Shown: piece after piece, positions 1 through 10,033 of the stretch
Layout of the letters: each line of letters begins with the position of its first letter
How positions within the stretch are numbered: position 1 is the first letter of the stretch
Assembly: GCA_037042915.1 (NCBI GenBank)
Contig: CM073203.1
Location: forward strand, 1,922,001-1,986,000
Length of the DNA stretch: 64,000 bases
Source: Auricularia sp. M13
Lineage: Eukaryota; Basidiomycota; Agaricomycetes; Auriculariales; Auriculariaceae
Reading direction: 5' to 3'
The notes under the pieces: model-generated
Told to the model about the DNA's origin: nothing
What the model saw: only the letters and a program-made list of their open reading frames with translations
The model's database searches: none
Translations under genes and position numbers: made by a program

Positions 1-1007
1 AGGAGCCGGACGAGCGCATGGCCGAGGCCTGCGTGCGGTGTTGGGAGTGGGATTGGGGAGGGGAGTGGGAGGTGGAGGAGGGCGCCTGGGGTATGGTGGG
101 CGTCGCGGGCGGGGTGAGGCGCTCCAAGCTCGCTTCTGGTTTCGTGTCGACGGCGGGAGAGGGGGAAGGGGCGACGATGGACGCGCGCGGGGAGAGGTAG
201 GCCGTCGAGAGCCGTTTGCCGAGCGTCGTCGTCTGCAGCGGAAGGAGGGCGCGTTAGCGGGTTGGGCTGGCGCGGGATCAACTTGGCGCTAGAACGGCGC
301 GGTGGAAGATGGCGGGCGCGATGGCGACGGTGTACTGCACCAGAACGCAGCAGGCTGCCTTCGGGACAGAGTGCCAGGCAGGCAGGCAGGCCTCATGCGC
401 GCAACACAGCCCCGCGTGCCCGGCGTGCAGGGTCGCAGCGAACAATCCAACCGCGGGCAACAGTCTCCGCGCAACCGACAACGGACGACGAGCGGGCTCA
501 CCTGGATGATGGCGAGCGGGATGACGAAGCCCTCGGGGCGCGTCCAGACGGTGTCGCCGGTGCGCGTGTGGTAGTAGTACGGCAGGCCGCTGCCCGACGT
601 GTCCTCGATCTCCCACCACTCGCCGTCCGCGCTGCGCGGGAGCCTACAGCGTGCGCGCGTTCAGCGTAAAAAGTAAAGGAAGGAAGAGGCAGGCGTACAC
701 GAAGTTGCCCTCGGGCGGGTCCCACGCGCACTCGCCCGTCGCCGGGCACGCGTAGAACTCGGCCCCGCTCTATACAAAAAGGAAAAAAAAAAAGAGGCGG
801 GGAGTCAGCAAGCGCCGCTACACGCGAAGAGCGAAGAGCGAAGAGGGGACGCACAGACGGGTCGGCCAGCGTCACCCAGAAGTTGGCGCCCCACTCCGTC
901 TGCCCTTCCTTCTCTTTCGACGCAGACACGGCGCTGGCGCTGGTGCCCGCCGTCGACCCGCCCGCGCCGTTCGACGTCGTCGCCGTCGTGGTGGTCGAGG
1001 AGCTCAT
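1..1007 (-). CDS. WW-WW RhoGAP protein (ARHGAP39/Vilse-like), N-terminal part
   Basis: The gene starts at the ATG at 1007 and runs off the left edge. Exons read as 1007-855, 769-699, 643-502 and 232-1, with consistent phases. After a Ser/Thr-rich N-terminus, two WW-type modules follow: EWGANFWVTLADP...GECAWDPPEG, then EWWEIEDTSG...PYYYHTRTGDTVWTRPEG followed by FVIPLAIIQ. The pair in this spacing and the short tail after the second WW match the N-terminus of animal ARHGAP39/Vilse and its fungal relatives, whose C-terminus carries MyTH4 and RhoGAP domains that switch off Rho GTPases at the cell cortex. Those domains would lie outside the window, so the RhoGAP assignment is inferred from the WW pair alone. 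Exon 4 codes a Pro/Ser-rich linker. An alternative is another WW-pair scaffold protein. It is the most conserved-looking gene at this edge. Confidence 0.75.
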
Positions 1008-1487
1008 CGCGCAGAGGACAGGAGCGGAGGCCGGAGTCGGAAAGCAGAGCACAGAGCAGAAAGCGAACGGTCGGTCGGTCGGGCGGCGCCGCATCATTTG
1101 ATTGCCTTCTCTCCGCTCCTCGCCCCTGGCCCAATCCATCCTCCAAGTCCTCCCGGCCCCTGTCTCGCGCCCGCGCGCGTCCGCGACGGTGCCGCCGCTG
1201 TATACGAGCTCGACGCTGCGATGGTGTCTTTTTGGGATTTAATTCGACCTGACAGAAATTTCAAATCCGCTACTTAGCTGCCCGAGCTCTCCCGTTTTCA
1301 GTCTGCCTTCGTCCGTCGTCCAGCCTTCAGGTCCCTGCATGCCCGCTCGGCCGCTCTTGTATCCATCCTCGCTCCCGCCCAGCCCGCCGACGTCGTAATT
1401 GACGACCTTGCGCTCGTGCCTGTCGGCCTCACGGTTCATCCACCCGACCGACGACTGATGATCTATATCTTGACTCCTGCGTTTCAC

Positions 1488-2152
1488 TGGATGCCTTCCC
1501 GTACGGTATTCCGCTAAATCTACGTGGCCTAAACCGACGGAAGAAGTCCGCAGGCAAGGGCATCACGCTTCTTTGATCCAAGTCGACGTGCGTAAATCTC
1601 TGGCCAGAGGCAAGTCTGCGTAGGGGGGGTACCCCCCTCACGCAGATTTAACGTGGTCCCGCAAACCTGAATTGATGTGAACCGCGCTGATTACGGCCGT
1701 AACACCCGACAACGTCTCGATGGCAAGTCAAATGTGCCAGCCATGGAGAATAACTCGAAGTCCGAGAGCACTTTTTTGTGCACTTGGACAAGGCCTGAGA
1801 ATGCTGGTGGAAGTTCTGTATCATTCTCTTGCACATTTCTCACTCTAAGTAAACAATCAGTCTCTTAAAGCCATCCTGGTATACTGAGAGATCATCTGCT
1901 GTTATTTTGTGCTCTTGCGGTAGCGTCTGGATTGGGCAGGGTTGGACATGAAGCTCCATGTGCATGCGGGCCGTCGGACATGGCACGGACATAACGGGGA
2001 AGTGAGAGTTTGAGGCAGCCTTGCCGATCTGCGGTGTCAGTTGATGCAAGTGCGTTGCGGGTTGGCGGACCCCCCGCTATTTCTCGGATGTATCCATTTG
2101 ATGAAATTTGGAGCACACAGATTTAGCGGAATAGCGTACGGGAAGGCATCCA
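1488..2152. repeat. Inverted 34-bp repeat flanking about 600 bp
   Basis: The stretch 1488-1521 (starting TGGATGCCTTCCCGTACG) recurs in inverted orientation at 2119-2152 with one mismatch. The arms enclose 597 bp without a recognisable gene. The layout resembles a small non-autonomous transposon, or two inverted copies of a fragment. No target-site duplication is clear outside the arms, so the true ends are unknown. Confidence 0.55.
1612..1649. repeat. 38-bp near-perfect palindrome
   Basis: The arms 1612-1630 and 1631-1649 are nearly complementary. They are centred on GGGGGGTACCCCCC and flanked by TCTGCGT and ACGCAGA. No spacer separates the arms. It lies inside the 1488-2152 inverted-repeat interval and could be the junction of two head-to-head element ends. 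Confidence 0.7.
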
Positions 2153-2482
2153 ATAATACATGACAGTATTGATTGAGTATCCTCTGCTGCAGTTTTGACA
2201 CTGTCCTCGCTCTTGGCAGTGCGAGCTTGCGAGGACGTCGACGATCTGCCACCCGAAAATCCAAACGGTTCAGAATCAGGTCTTCACCATCAACTTCAAG
2301 TCAAGACGCAACGCTGTTTGGCCATGACACCTTCAAATCCTACGCTTTACAGTAATTTGGTTTTGGATTTGCTGCTGTGACTGGAATGTGATGATGATGA
2401 TCGCCCTGCTCAGTTCGGATTGATCTTCCCTGCCATAAGTATACGCTCCGGGACGCGGAGTCGTACTTGTATAGTCTCGTAA

Positions 2483-2559
2483 CCAGACGTTCGTTGCCGA
2501 ACGGAGTTGGAAACTCCGACGCAACGATTTGGAAACTCCGTTCGGCAACGAACGTCTGG
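2483..2559. repeat. Perfect 26-bp inverted repeat
   Basis: Arm 2483-2508 (CCAGACGTTCGTTGCCGAAC...) is exactly complementary to 2534-2559. The loop is 25 nt. Part of the arm (GGAGTT/AACTCC) is also repeated in the loop. It sits 3 bp from a second, larger hairpin. Confidence 0.8.
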
Positions 2560-2562
2560 GAG

Positions 2563-2727
2563 GCTCCGTTGGGGTTTTGGCTGGATCTTTTTCGCGGATA
2601 GGCGTGTGAAAAAAGACTTAATGGGTCTGAGAGAAGGTTTTTTGAGTGGCGGGAGGCGGGCGATTCTGCTAAGTCTTTTTTCACATGCCTATCTGCGAAA
2701 AAGATCCAGCCAAAACCCCGACGGAGC
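2563..2727 (+). repeat. 58-bp hairpin, mismatches all G-U compatible
   Basis: Arm 2563-2620 pairs with 2670-2727 across a 49-nt loop. Only three of 58 positions depart from Watson-Crick pairing: 2570/2720, 2596/2694 and 2604/2686. In a plus-strand RNA all three would be G-U pairs. The structure could be a foldback element or the precursor of a small RNA. No coding role is suggested, although both arms happen to be open in one frame. Confidence 0.7.
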
Positions 2728-2793
2728 GTACCGTAGTGACCCCAGATCCGACCAATCTGACCGTTTCTCTACGTTCCCCTCCGATCCTCCCCT

Positions 2794-4058
2794 TGTTGGA
2801 TTTATTTGGTTAGCTCAGTTGCCTAGTTTCGGGGCCGTCGGCAGTACATATAGGTTGAACTCTATAGCTAGTGTCCTCACTCGTTTGCAACGGAATCCCA
2901 CCGCCGCTTTTGTCCCCCAACCGGTGATTTCAACACAAACGAGTACTACCCTGGTGGTGGGGCAGGCTCAGATACACCACACGTCGTTTACCCTGGTCAC
3001 CGGCCAGAAGACTCGCTGTTTATCCTGGTGGTGCGCCGCCAGAGGATCGCTCATTGTTTATCCCGTCAGCTCTCGCCGTCACCGCTGTCCACGCTTATTC
3101 GCCCGCTTTGGCAATGCCGGACGACAATCTTCCCCGCTTTGCACCGCTGACCGACGCCAATTACGCGGAATGGTCCATCCGCATGGAGGCGGAGCTCGTC
3201 CGCAAGGGGCTGTGGACTGACATCGTCAGTATCACAGTTTCCTCGTCGGATGCGGAGGAAGCAGCAAAGGAACTGCAGAAGAAGATCTCATCTCGCAAGG
3301 ACGCGAAACTGGCGGAGGCTCGTGCCGAGATTATCGCCCGTGTTGATGACGGGCAGTTGGCCCACATGCGATCGCGTGATCCGCGTGACATCTGGATGTC
3401 CCTCGCCGAGGTGCATCGTGCCCGCGGTTTCTCGGCGATTCTGGCGCTGCGCCGTTCGTTTCTCACCGGCAGGAAGAAGGTCGACGAACGCATGGCGGCA
3501 TACATTGGCCGTGTGCGTACTATTTCATTCAAACTCGAGGACGCCGGTTTCAAGGTCCCCGACATCGACATCATCGTTGCTATTTGCCTTGGCTTGCCGA
3601 AGTCTTACGATCCCGTTATCGTTACGCTTGATACTCTCGCCATCTCGGAGCTCAGCTTGGACATCGTGATTGCTCGCCTGCTGAACGAGGAGGCGCGTCA
3701 CGAGAATCCCGGCGTACCTGCTCTCAAGAAGCTCAACTTTGACGGCGACAATGCGCTTGCTGCCAAGCCCCGCACCGCCACTCCGCGGGAGGACGTCACG
3801 TGCTGGTTCTGCGAGAAGAAGGGTCACTTCCGCAGCGAGTGCCGCGAGCGGGAGCGCTGGGAGGAGTGGCAGAAGAGCAGCTCTGGGACGACAACGACCA
3901 AGCTTGCCGTCGCCGCGGAGGATCTGCTCGCATTTTGATGGACTTCTTTTCACTCTTAATATTCTGGGGAGTGCCGAGCATTGGTTTCGAGCTCATTGCT
4001 GTGCATGAGCTCGAGGGGAGTGTGTTGGATTTATTTGGTTAGCTCAGTTGCCTAGTTT
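2794..4058 (+). mobile_element. Gag-only Copia-type LTR retrotransposon derivative
   Basis: A 36-bp direct repeat beginning TGTTGGATTTATTTGG occurs at 2794-2829 and 4023-4058. The second copy is preceded by a purine-rich tract (GAGCTCGAGGGGAGTG), as expected for the primer site next to a 3' LTR. Between them lies a single gag gene with no protease, integrase or reverse transcriptase. After 36 bp the two copies diverge, so the 3' LTR is truncated or rearranged. The leader at 2945-3040 carries three copies of a short TACCCTGGT/TATCCTGGT motif. The element cannot transpose alone. It is either an internal deletion derivative or a parasite of a complete Copia element elsewhere. No target duplication was identified. 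Confidence 0.7.
3114..3938 (+). CDS. Copia-type Gag with CCHC zinc knuckle
   Basis: This is an intact single-exon frame of 274 residues. The ATG at 3114 is chosen because the sequence from MPDDNLPRF onward matches the start of retrotransposon gag (UBN2/DUF4219 type): NYAEWSIRMEAELVRKGLW near residue 15, then the helical capsid-like region with DIWMSLAEVH and a conserved LGLPKSYDPV. The CCHC zinc knuckle C-W-F-C-E-K-K-G-H-F-R-S-E-C lies near residue 235 and would bind RNA. The frame opens further upstream to 3054, but that part has no family similarity. Codon use is GC-rich with no stops, so the gene is either young or kept by selection. No pol gene follows before the 3' repeat. Confidence 0.85.
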   Translation: MPDDNLPRFAPLTDANYAEWSIRMEAELVRKGLWTDIVSITVSSSDAEEAAKELQKKISSRKDAKLAEARAEIIARVDDGQLAHMRSRDPRDIWMSLAEVHRARGFSAILALRRSFLTGRKKVDERMAAYIGRVRTISFKLEDAGFKVPDIDIIVAICLGLPKSYDPVIVTLDTLAISELSLDIVIARLLNEEARHENPGVPALKKLNFDGDNALAAKPRTATPREDVTCWFCEKKGHFRSECRERERWEEWQKSSSGTTTTKLAVAAEDLLAF

Positions 4059-5136
4059 GTTTTCTACAAGGCGCAATTAATCACATTTGAATGTGCGTCT
4101 CAAATTTAATCAGAATTTTTGGAGGACGGGATGGCTGGCAATGGGGTGGGACGGGAAGCGGTTAAAGCCTCCGGCGCGACGACCCGGCATATGGTGGGCA
4201 TTCATTTCGTACAGATTCCCCTCCAAATTGTCTCTCGGGTCATAGAATAGACTCTAATAAACCACTCTGTGAGGTTATAAGGGAGGGTCTTTCCCAGGTG
4301 TCGAATTATCGAGCTTGCAAGCTCGGCCGGATCCATCGGCATAAAACTTTCAGCTATTGCCCTCGAGTAAGAGCTCATTTCCCCACAGCTATACACAAAG
4401 TATATCAATATCTTGTTCTGTAAAATTGGGAAGGGAGGGAAGCGCTCCTTAGAGCAGGAGACACGAAAATGTACAGTTTGGTCGCATCTAGGGCCGGCAC
4501 CGGATCTGGGGTCACTACGTAGGCTCGTCCCCAGCCTCTTTCGAACTCCGCCGATACGGAGTCTCAAGAGGCTGGGATGCAGTTCCGTCACACGGATATG
4601 TCACACTTTTAGATACTGAGCGTGACATTGGACTTAGCCAAATCGCAATGACGCCTCACCACTCAAATTTCATGTCTCCACAAGCCTAGGCAACAATGGA
4701 TTTTGAACGATTTGGAAGCAAATGAGCCCTCATTATTTTGAGCCAACGGAAAATACGTAGTAATTAGCCTGCCTGATCACTACCTCCCATTTTTGCTTAG
4801 AATCTGCCAATAGACATACTGGGTGCCCTTTAAAGTGTTTTTGGGTGAAGGGAGGGTCCCAGCTAATTTCTATATATTTATCTTTGTGTAAAAAAGACTT
4901 TATCCAAATCGTCTCCAAATGCTCTGAAACGCATTTATATCCTAGTCCCTGGAGAGGAAAAATCTGAGTGTGGGGAAGGTCGACGCGAATTGGCAAAGTC
5001 CAAAGTCACGCCCAGTATCAAAATCGGCGCCGCTTCAAAAAGCGGAACTGCATCCCAGACGTTAAGCGTCGGACGTGTCTGGGAATCAAAGTCCGACTCC
5101 GCGCATTGTCTGGGAACGAGACTAGTCACTACGGTA
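4059..5136. other. Intergenic spacer with hairpins
   Basis: No gene is supported. A hairpin at 4530-4576 pairs CCCAGCCTCTT with AAGAGGCTGGG and has an inner ACTCCG/CGGAGT stem. A 16-bp segment at 4572-4587 recurs inverted at 5044-5059. A TCCCAGAC/GTCTGGGA pair occupies about 5051-5083. A 13-bp GTCACTACGGTAC at about 5125 also occurs inverted near 2733. These shared pieces suggest scattered members of one small repeat family. Confidence 0.55.
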
Positions 5137-8100
5137 CTATAGCCGGAATAGAAGCGGCCACTTTTGTGGTTTGCATCCTTCCGCACCTCCCCTTCCTTTT
5201 GGTTGTTCACAGCAAATAAATACACATACCCAATGTACAAAATCCATGAGCACTTAATTTTTGAAGGACAATATGTGTGGCCAGAGTTGTGCCGGTGAAA
5301 TCACTGAAGCGGCCACTTTCTCCGGATCCTTGATGCGAGCTCGGGCGTCGCTCCGATGCTCGGTCAAGCTGTTCTAGACAATTATGAGCATCGAATACCT
5401 CGATTCATGCAAAGAATGCGATATAATTCATATCGGAATGCGTGGGATGCTACATATGGACTCGGAGGGTGGGCTGACATCAGCTGCTATGGAAGTGCCG
5501 GAGCACGCTCCGATGTTTGCGTTGACCACCCACTCTGACTCTCTTGCGGCATCGCCTGGGACACCGCCATGGCCGTCTGGACACGGTTGCTCTCGCTGCT
5601 ATGCGGTGTGAGCAAGTGCTGGCCAGCAGACACCGATGGGGATGGTGCCCAGCGGTGGTTGCTCCCACAAGTGCGGGCTGCCAACGTGGATGGGCCCGGA
5701 CCCGCTACAGCCTGCAAAAGAGTGTGCGACGCGAGGCCCGATGCGGCATGATCCAGCGGGTGCGGCGTAGCATCTACGGTGTCAACGCGAGACGGCCCTG
5801 GGCCAGCGCTGGCTTCTGCACTGCCGTGTATGGCCGCTGGACGACGGTCCGCACTGGCATTTGCAGCAGTTGCCTTTGACCGTCTGCCTTCACGCCAGAG
5901 CTCCGCATACCGCGGGCTGTCCCGTATGTCGGCATTTGCTGCGAAGTGCGCTTCAATTGCAGCGACAAGCTGCGCCTTCGTCTTGTCGTGGAACTCGAGC
6001 ATCAAGTCGTCCGCAATGGTGACCAGCATGGCCTTGGGGCCGTTCTGGATGCTCTTCCAGGTGCCGGTGTACTTGTACGTCTGGTCATGCGTGATCGTGC
6101 GCCGCTTCTTCGCCTCGTCCTTGGCCTCTTGCTCCTTTGCCGCCTTCACCTGCTGGTCCAGCTCCGCCTGCACCGCAATCTCGTCCTGTTGCGCTTGCCA
6201 GTCCGAAAAGCGCTCAGGCGCTGTCAGCGCGCCCTGCTTGATCGTTTGTACGGTCGATGCTCCCTTTGCAGCGCGCTTCGCCTTGCCCGCCTTCTTCGCC
6301 TTTGTGTTGTCGTGAACCGTCCGCGAAGTCTCGTTCTCCAGACGCATGAGTGTGACGTGGGCATTGGCAGACATGACGTTCGCCCGCAACATCTCGTTCT
6401 CGGCCTCGAGGAAGCTGTTGCGGCGTCTGAGCGCGTCGAGCTCACTCTCCTCGTCGCCAGAGTTGTTGGTGGTCAGGCTCATAGCAGACATGCGCCGAAA
6501 TTGAGCGCGTGTTCTTCTTCCGCGTGTCGGTGAGCTGGGTCCATAGTCTGATGATGTTAGACTGCGCTTTGGAACGCTGTGTCGGACGCTGGAACTCGAG
6601 GATGACGCCACAAAGTCACGCCGATAGACATCGCGTGTGTACGCTGGAAGCGCGGGAACGGCGTAGTACGCGGTCGTGGTGGGCTTAGGAGTCGGCGCTG
6701 GAGGCGAGCTTGGTGGTAGAGAACCTGCTCGCGGCCGTGATTCAGCGCGGACACGGACATGCGTGGGCGTGGGTGGAACAGATCCACCACGCTGCTGCTG
6801 TTGCATTCGGCAAGTGCTGGATGGGGGGTTGCGGATACGCTCCGGCACCGGGGATGGTGACCGCAGAGCTGACGGCGATGGTGTGCGCGGCACGGCTGGC
6901 GCTTCCTCTTCATCGTCAGAAGCGCACGAGTCGGTGCGCTCGACGTTGGGCTCCCACTCAATGTCTGATGTGGCACGGGCACTGTTCGGAGACGAGAGCA
7001 CCATCGGAATGGCCTCCACAGATGGTGGAACATGCACTTTGGTCGAAGTGCTCTGGCTAGGTGCGAAATGGTCCTCTGTGAAAATATCTTGGTTGAGCGG
7101 CACGATACCAGAGCGGCGCCACGCATCAGCAATGTACTCCAGAGTGAAAGCCCTTGAACGGATGTCCAGGTACTCTTGAATGACATTGGGCTTGCCAATG
7201 CGGTTGTGCTCTACGGCGCGGGTCTCTGTGCGGTCCTGCCAGTGGCGCTGAACGTGGTTAAATATGCCTACATCGAGCGGCTGCAGCATGTGCAAGGTTT
7301 TGGCGGGCAGGAGGAACAGGATGACGTTGCTCTTCCAGGCCTGCGCCAGCATCGCGTCTGTGACGTGCGAGCCGTGTCCATCGAAGATGAGCAGAATAGG
7401 CTTGCCCGATGTGTTTCGGGCAGATGCGTGCGGGATGAAGACCTTCTCAAACCAGGCCTGGCACAGGAGGTCATTTGTCCAGCCATTCTCGGATGCGGCA
7501 ACACTAGAGGCTTGGGTAAGTGTGCGTTCTACTTGGCTAAATGCAATGGAATCACAAGCCAATCTTATCACGGTTCGGGAAGTGCGGCATGAACCATTCA
7601 CCCATATCACCAGGTTTTGCTATGAACGATGCCGGGATACAGTCGGTACCGTCAGCGCAAGTGGCCTCGATGATAGTAACAAGCTCAAGGTCATCGCTGC
7701 GCAGCTTGTACTTGCGCACGTCGGTCCGAGAAAACAGGTACTTGCGCCTGTCGCCCTTCCGACCGCCGCCGAGCTGAATGCCTTTCTCGTCCATATTGTA
7801 GATATTTTCGAGCGGGATGCCGTACTTGTCCATGGTATGCTTCAATTCGCGGAAGTGTTTGGTCACAGTTGTCTTGTTGAAATTTGAAGCGCGCTTGGGA
7901 TCGAGGCCGTATGCGCGGCACAACTTGAGCAAGTCTGCATGCCTGGCCTGGAAGTTGTCGAACCACTTGGACCCAGGCATCGTCCCCGTCATCATATAGA
8001 CCTTGTGCCGTGTGGCCTCTCGGGAGAATGGCTTCCCTGCAGCGGCACAGAGAATGGCCCAGTCTACGAGCGCCCGCTCCTCGAGAGGAGAAAGTTTCTG

Positions 8101-8783
8101 CTGACGGGCGTGGGCAGTCCGTCGGTCCACACGCTTCCCCGTGAAGTGCATCCGCAAGGTCGTGCGCGAGACCTTGTGGCGGTCCGAAATGTCCTTGAAG
8201 TTGGGCACTTCGCCAGCATCTCGAGCGGCAAAGCACTCGGCCAGGGCAGCAATGCGGCGGCGCTGATCGTCCTTGACGTCAGCGGCTGTCTTGCCCGAAG
8301 GTAAATGTTTGCTGGGCTTGCGCGCCTTGGGCATCGTTGGCAGATGCACGGTAAACGGCAAAGAGACGACGGCGCTCAGCAGGGAATGCTTCGGCATTGA
8401 TGATCAGCCGAACCTCGGAACTGACCTCGCAAGAGCACCGACTGAGCCGACTCCTGTCAACCTCAGATTTTTGTCTCGGAAATTTATATGAGAGCACATA
8501 GATGTCTAATAGTGCTGAGTGTCAAGTCCCGACCGGGGAGAAGCTCTCAACAGCTCGCTATCTGTCTTTGATATTGACCATGTTCAATACAGCACGAAAG
8601 AGCTTGGTGACAGACATTGACCTCGCGTCTTTCCCCTATCGGTACCGTACAAATCCATGCATATTATGCTCAAGTATATGCACGATTTATATGAGAATTC
8701 TCTGGCAAGTCTACGGAGAGATATCAGCGGAAAGGTGCAAGTGGCCGCTTCGGTGATGATGGCCGCTTCTATTCCGGCTATAG
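5137..8783 (-). mobile_element. Pogo-like (Tc1/mariner superfamily) DNA transposon
   Basis: Perfect 23-bp terminal inverted repeats, beginning CTATAGCCGGAATAG, lie at 5137-5159 and 8761-8783. Each is flanked by TA (5135-5136 and 8784-8785), the duplication expected for this superfamily. A subterminal GAAGCGGCCACTT motif is repeated near both ends (about 5151 and 5308 on the left, about 8743-8753 inverted on the right) and is a candidate transposase-binding site. The 3.65-kb element holds one transposase gene on the minus strand with no detected frameshift or stop. It therefore looks potentially autonomous. Confidence 0.88.
5487..8397 (-). CDS. Pogo-like DDD transposase
   Basis: Two exons (8397-7572 and 7510-5487) give about 949 residues. 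The intron (7571-7511) is inferred because the catalytic domain continues across a stop in the first frame. The N-terminus has a Psq-like helix-turn-helix (about 40-90) and a CENP-B/Tc5-type DNA-binding domain (about 100-165). The DDE_1 catalytic core shows D203 in NMDEKG, D319 in FDGHGSH and D355 in LQPLDVGIF. The core is followed by a long extension: a Pro/Ser/Gln-rich stretch, a leucine-rich segment likely to form a coiled coil (around ELDALRRRNSFLEAENEMLR), a Lys/Ala-rich region and a charged helical domain. The Met at 8334 is an alternative start. The enzyme would cut at the TIRs and reinsert at TA. Confidence 0.85.
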
Positions 8784-10033
8784 TACCAGCCGCTACTTGA
8801 CGAAGGCATCTGTCGGAGTTTGAAAGTAGCGGCTGGTTACGAGCCTAGTACTTGTAGGCAGTCATACAGTATCCCAACGTCCCGGTCAATCAGATGCTTA
8901 GATGTCAGCTACTAGGTCCGCATCCCCGCCAAGTAATAAATGTACGGCCTCTCCAATCGCAGCCTGGAACTCGCTGCATGCTTTCCTCGCCGACCCAACG
9001 GAGGGCACGACATAATAGCCATTCGTTGTCCGGCGGCCCGAGAATTGCAGTATTCCCCTTATACCAAGGGGTGTCCAAGAAAAAAAAAGTTACACAGGGC
9101 CCAAAAAACGAAATAAGCCCTCGAGCGGACCCCTCCCTCCCTCCCTCCTGCCTAATCTGGTAATATATTCCCACGCATTTGCCTCCGGATATCCAGAACC
9201 GCTGACTCCGGGCTCATTGCGACTAGCCCCGAGGTTTTTGCCATCCTCAGCCGTTGCTAAGTCATTAAATTGAAGTCTCAGCATTCAGGCACATAAGATC
9301 TGAAGCTATTCCCGAATTGAATTCCAATTGTGCTCGACGAGGGGATGGTTTCTAATGATCTGCTTTTGACTGGTATGCTATATATTTGGGCTCAAACAAG
9401 GTTCCAACCTCAATTTCAGGTGGATAAACAAGTCTCAGGCCCTTCTATGCAGCTTCGGGAGGACTCTCGGAAGCCAATTTTCAATTTTCAAAAAACGAAA
9501 TAAGGTCCTGATCAGACCCCTCCCTCCCTCGTCCTCGTGTTATCGGATTTTGCCGATGGACACCCCTTGCCTTATACTTTCCTAGGTCTTCTCTCGCCCG
9601 CTTCGATCTTTTTGGGCTTCGCACGGCCGGCTCTTACTTATGGGACTCTCAGGCGCTGACTTTAGCATGGAGGGCACGACATCGCCATCCGCATTGATGT
9701 CCTTGTCCGGCGGCCTGAGATTGCAGTCTTCCTGAATCCTAGGCCTTCTCTCTCGATCTTTTTGGGCTTCGCACGGCTGGCTTATACTTATACTTATGGG
9801 ACTCTCAGGCACCCCGGGAAACGATTGCATACTTGATGTCCTCATTGCAGTGACAGAGTGTGCTGCATTCCTCTTAGGACTCTGCATCCACGTTTAATGC
9901 CATCTCGCCTTGAATACGCTTTGCATCACCGACTTCAGAGAATACGTAGCGCCTTTTCTCAGGCTCCGAGTCGCATCTCGCGTCGATTCTGCACACTCGC
10001 CGGGTGCGGTGGACTAGAATGTCATGGTTGATC
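8784..10033. other. Gene-free mosaic of degenerate repeats
   Basis: No gene is supported. A GGAGGGCACGACAT...TTGTCCGGCGGCC module occurs at about 8999-9052 and 9668-9727. A CAAAAAACGAAATAAG...CCCCTCCCTCCC module occurs at about 9097 and 9487. A GATCTTTTTGGGCTTCGCACGG...TATGGGACTCTCAGGC module occurs at about 9605 and 9756. GGGGTGTCC at about 9068 recurs inverted at about 9558. A 12-bp CCAGCCGCTACT/AGTAGCGGCTGG pair directly follows the pogo element (8786-8838). This looks like nested, decayed small elements. Confidence 0.6.

Larger units (their letters stand above)
1008..2482. other. Intergenic spacer with inverted repeats
   Basis: No gene is supported here. Short open frames lack family motifs and have poor codon structure. 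The first 200 bases are the likely promoter and 5' UTR of the RhoGAP gene. The rest contains two inverted-repeat structures, listed separately, and is more AT-rich than the flanking exons. It looks like the debris of small mobile elements. Confidence 0.6.
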
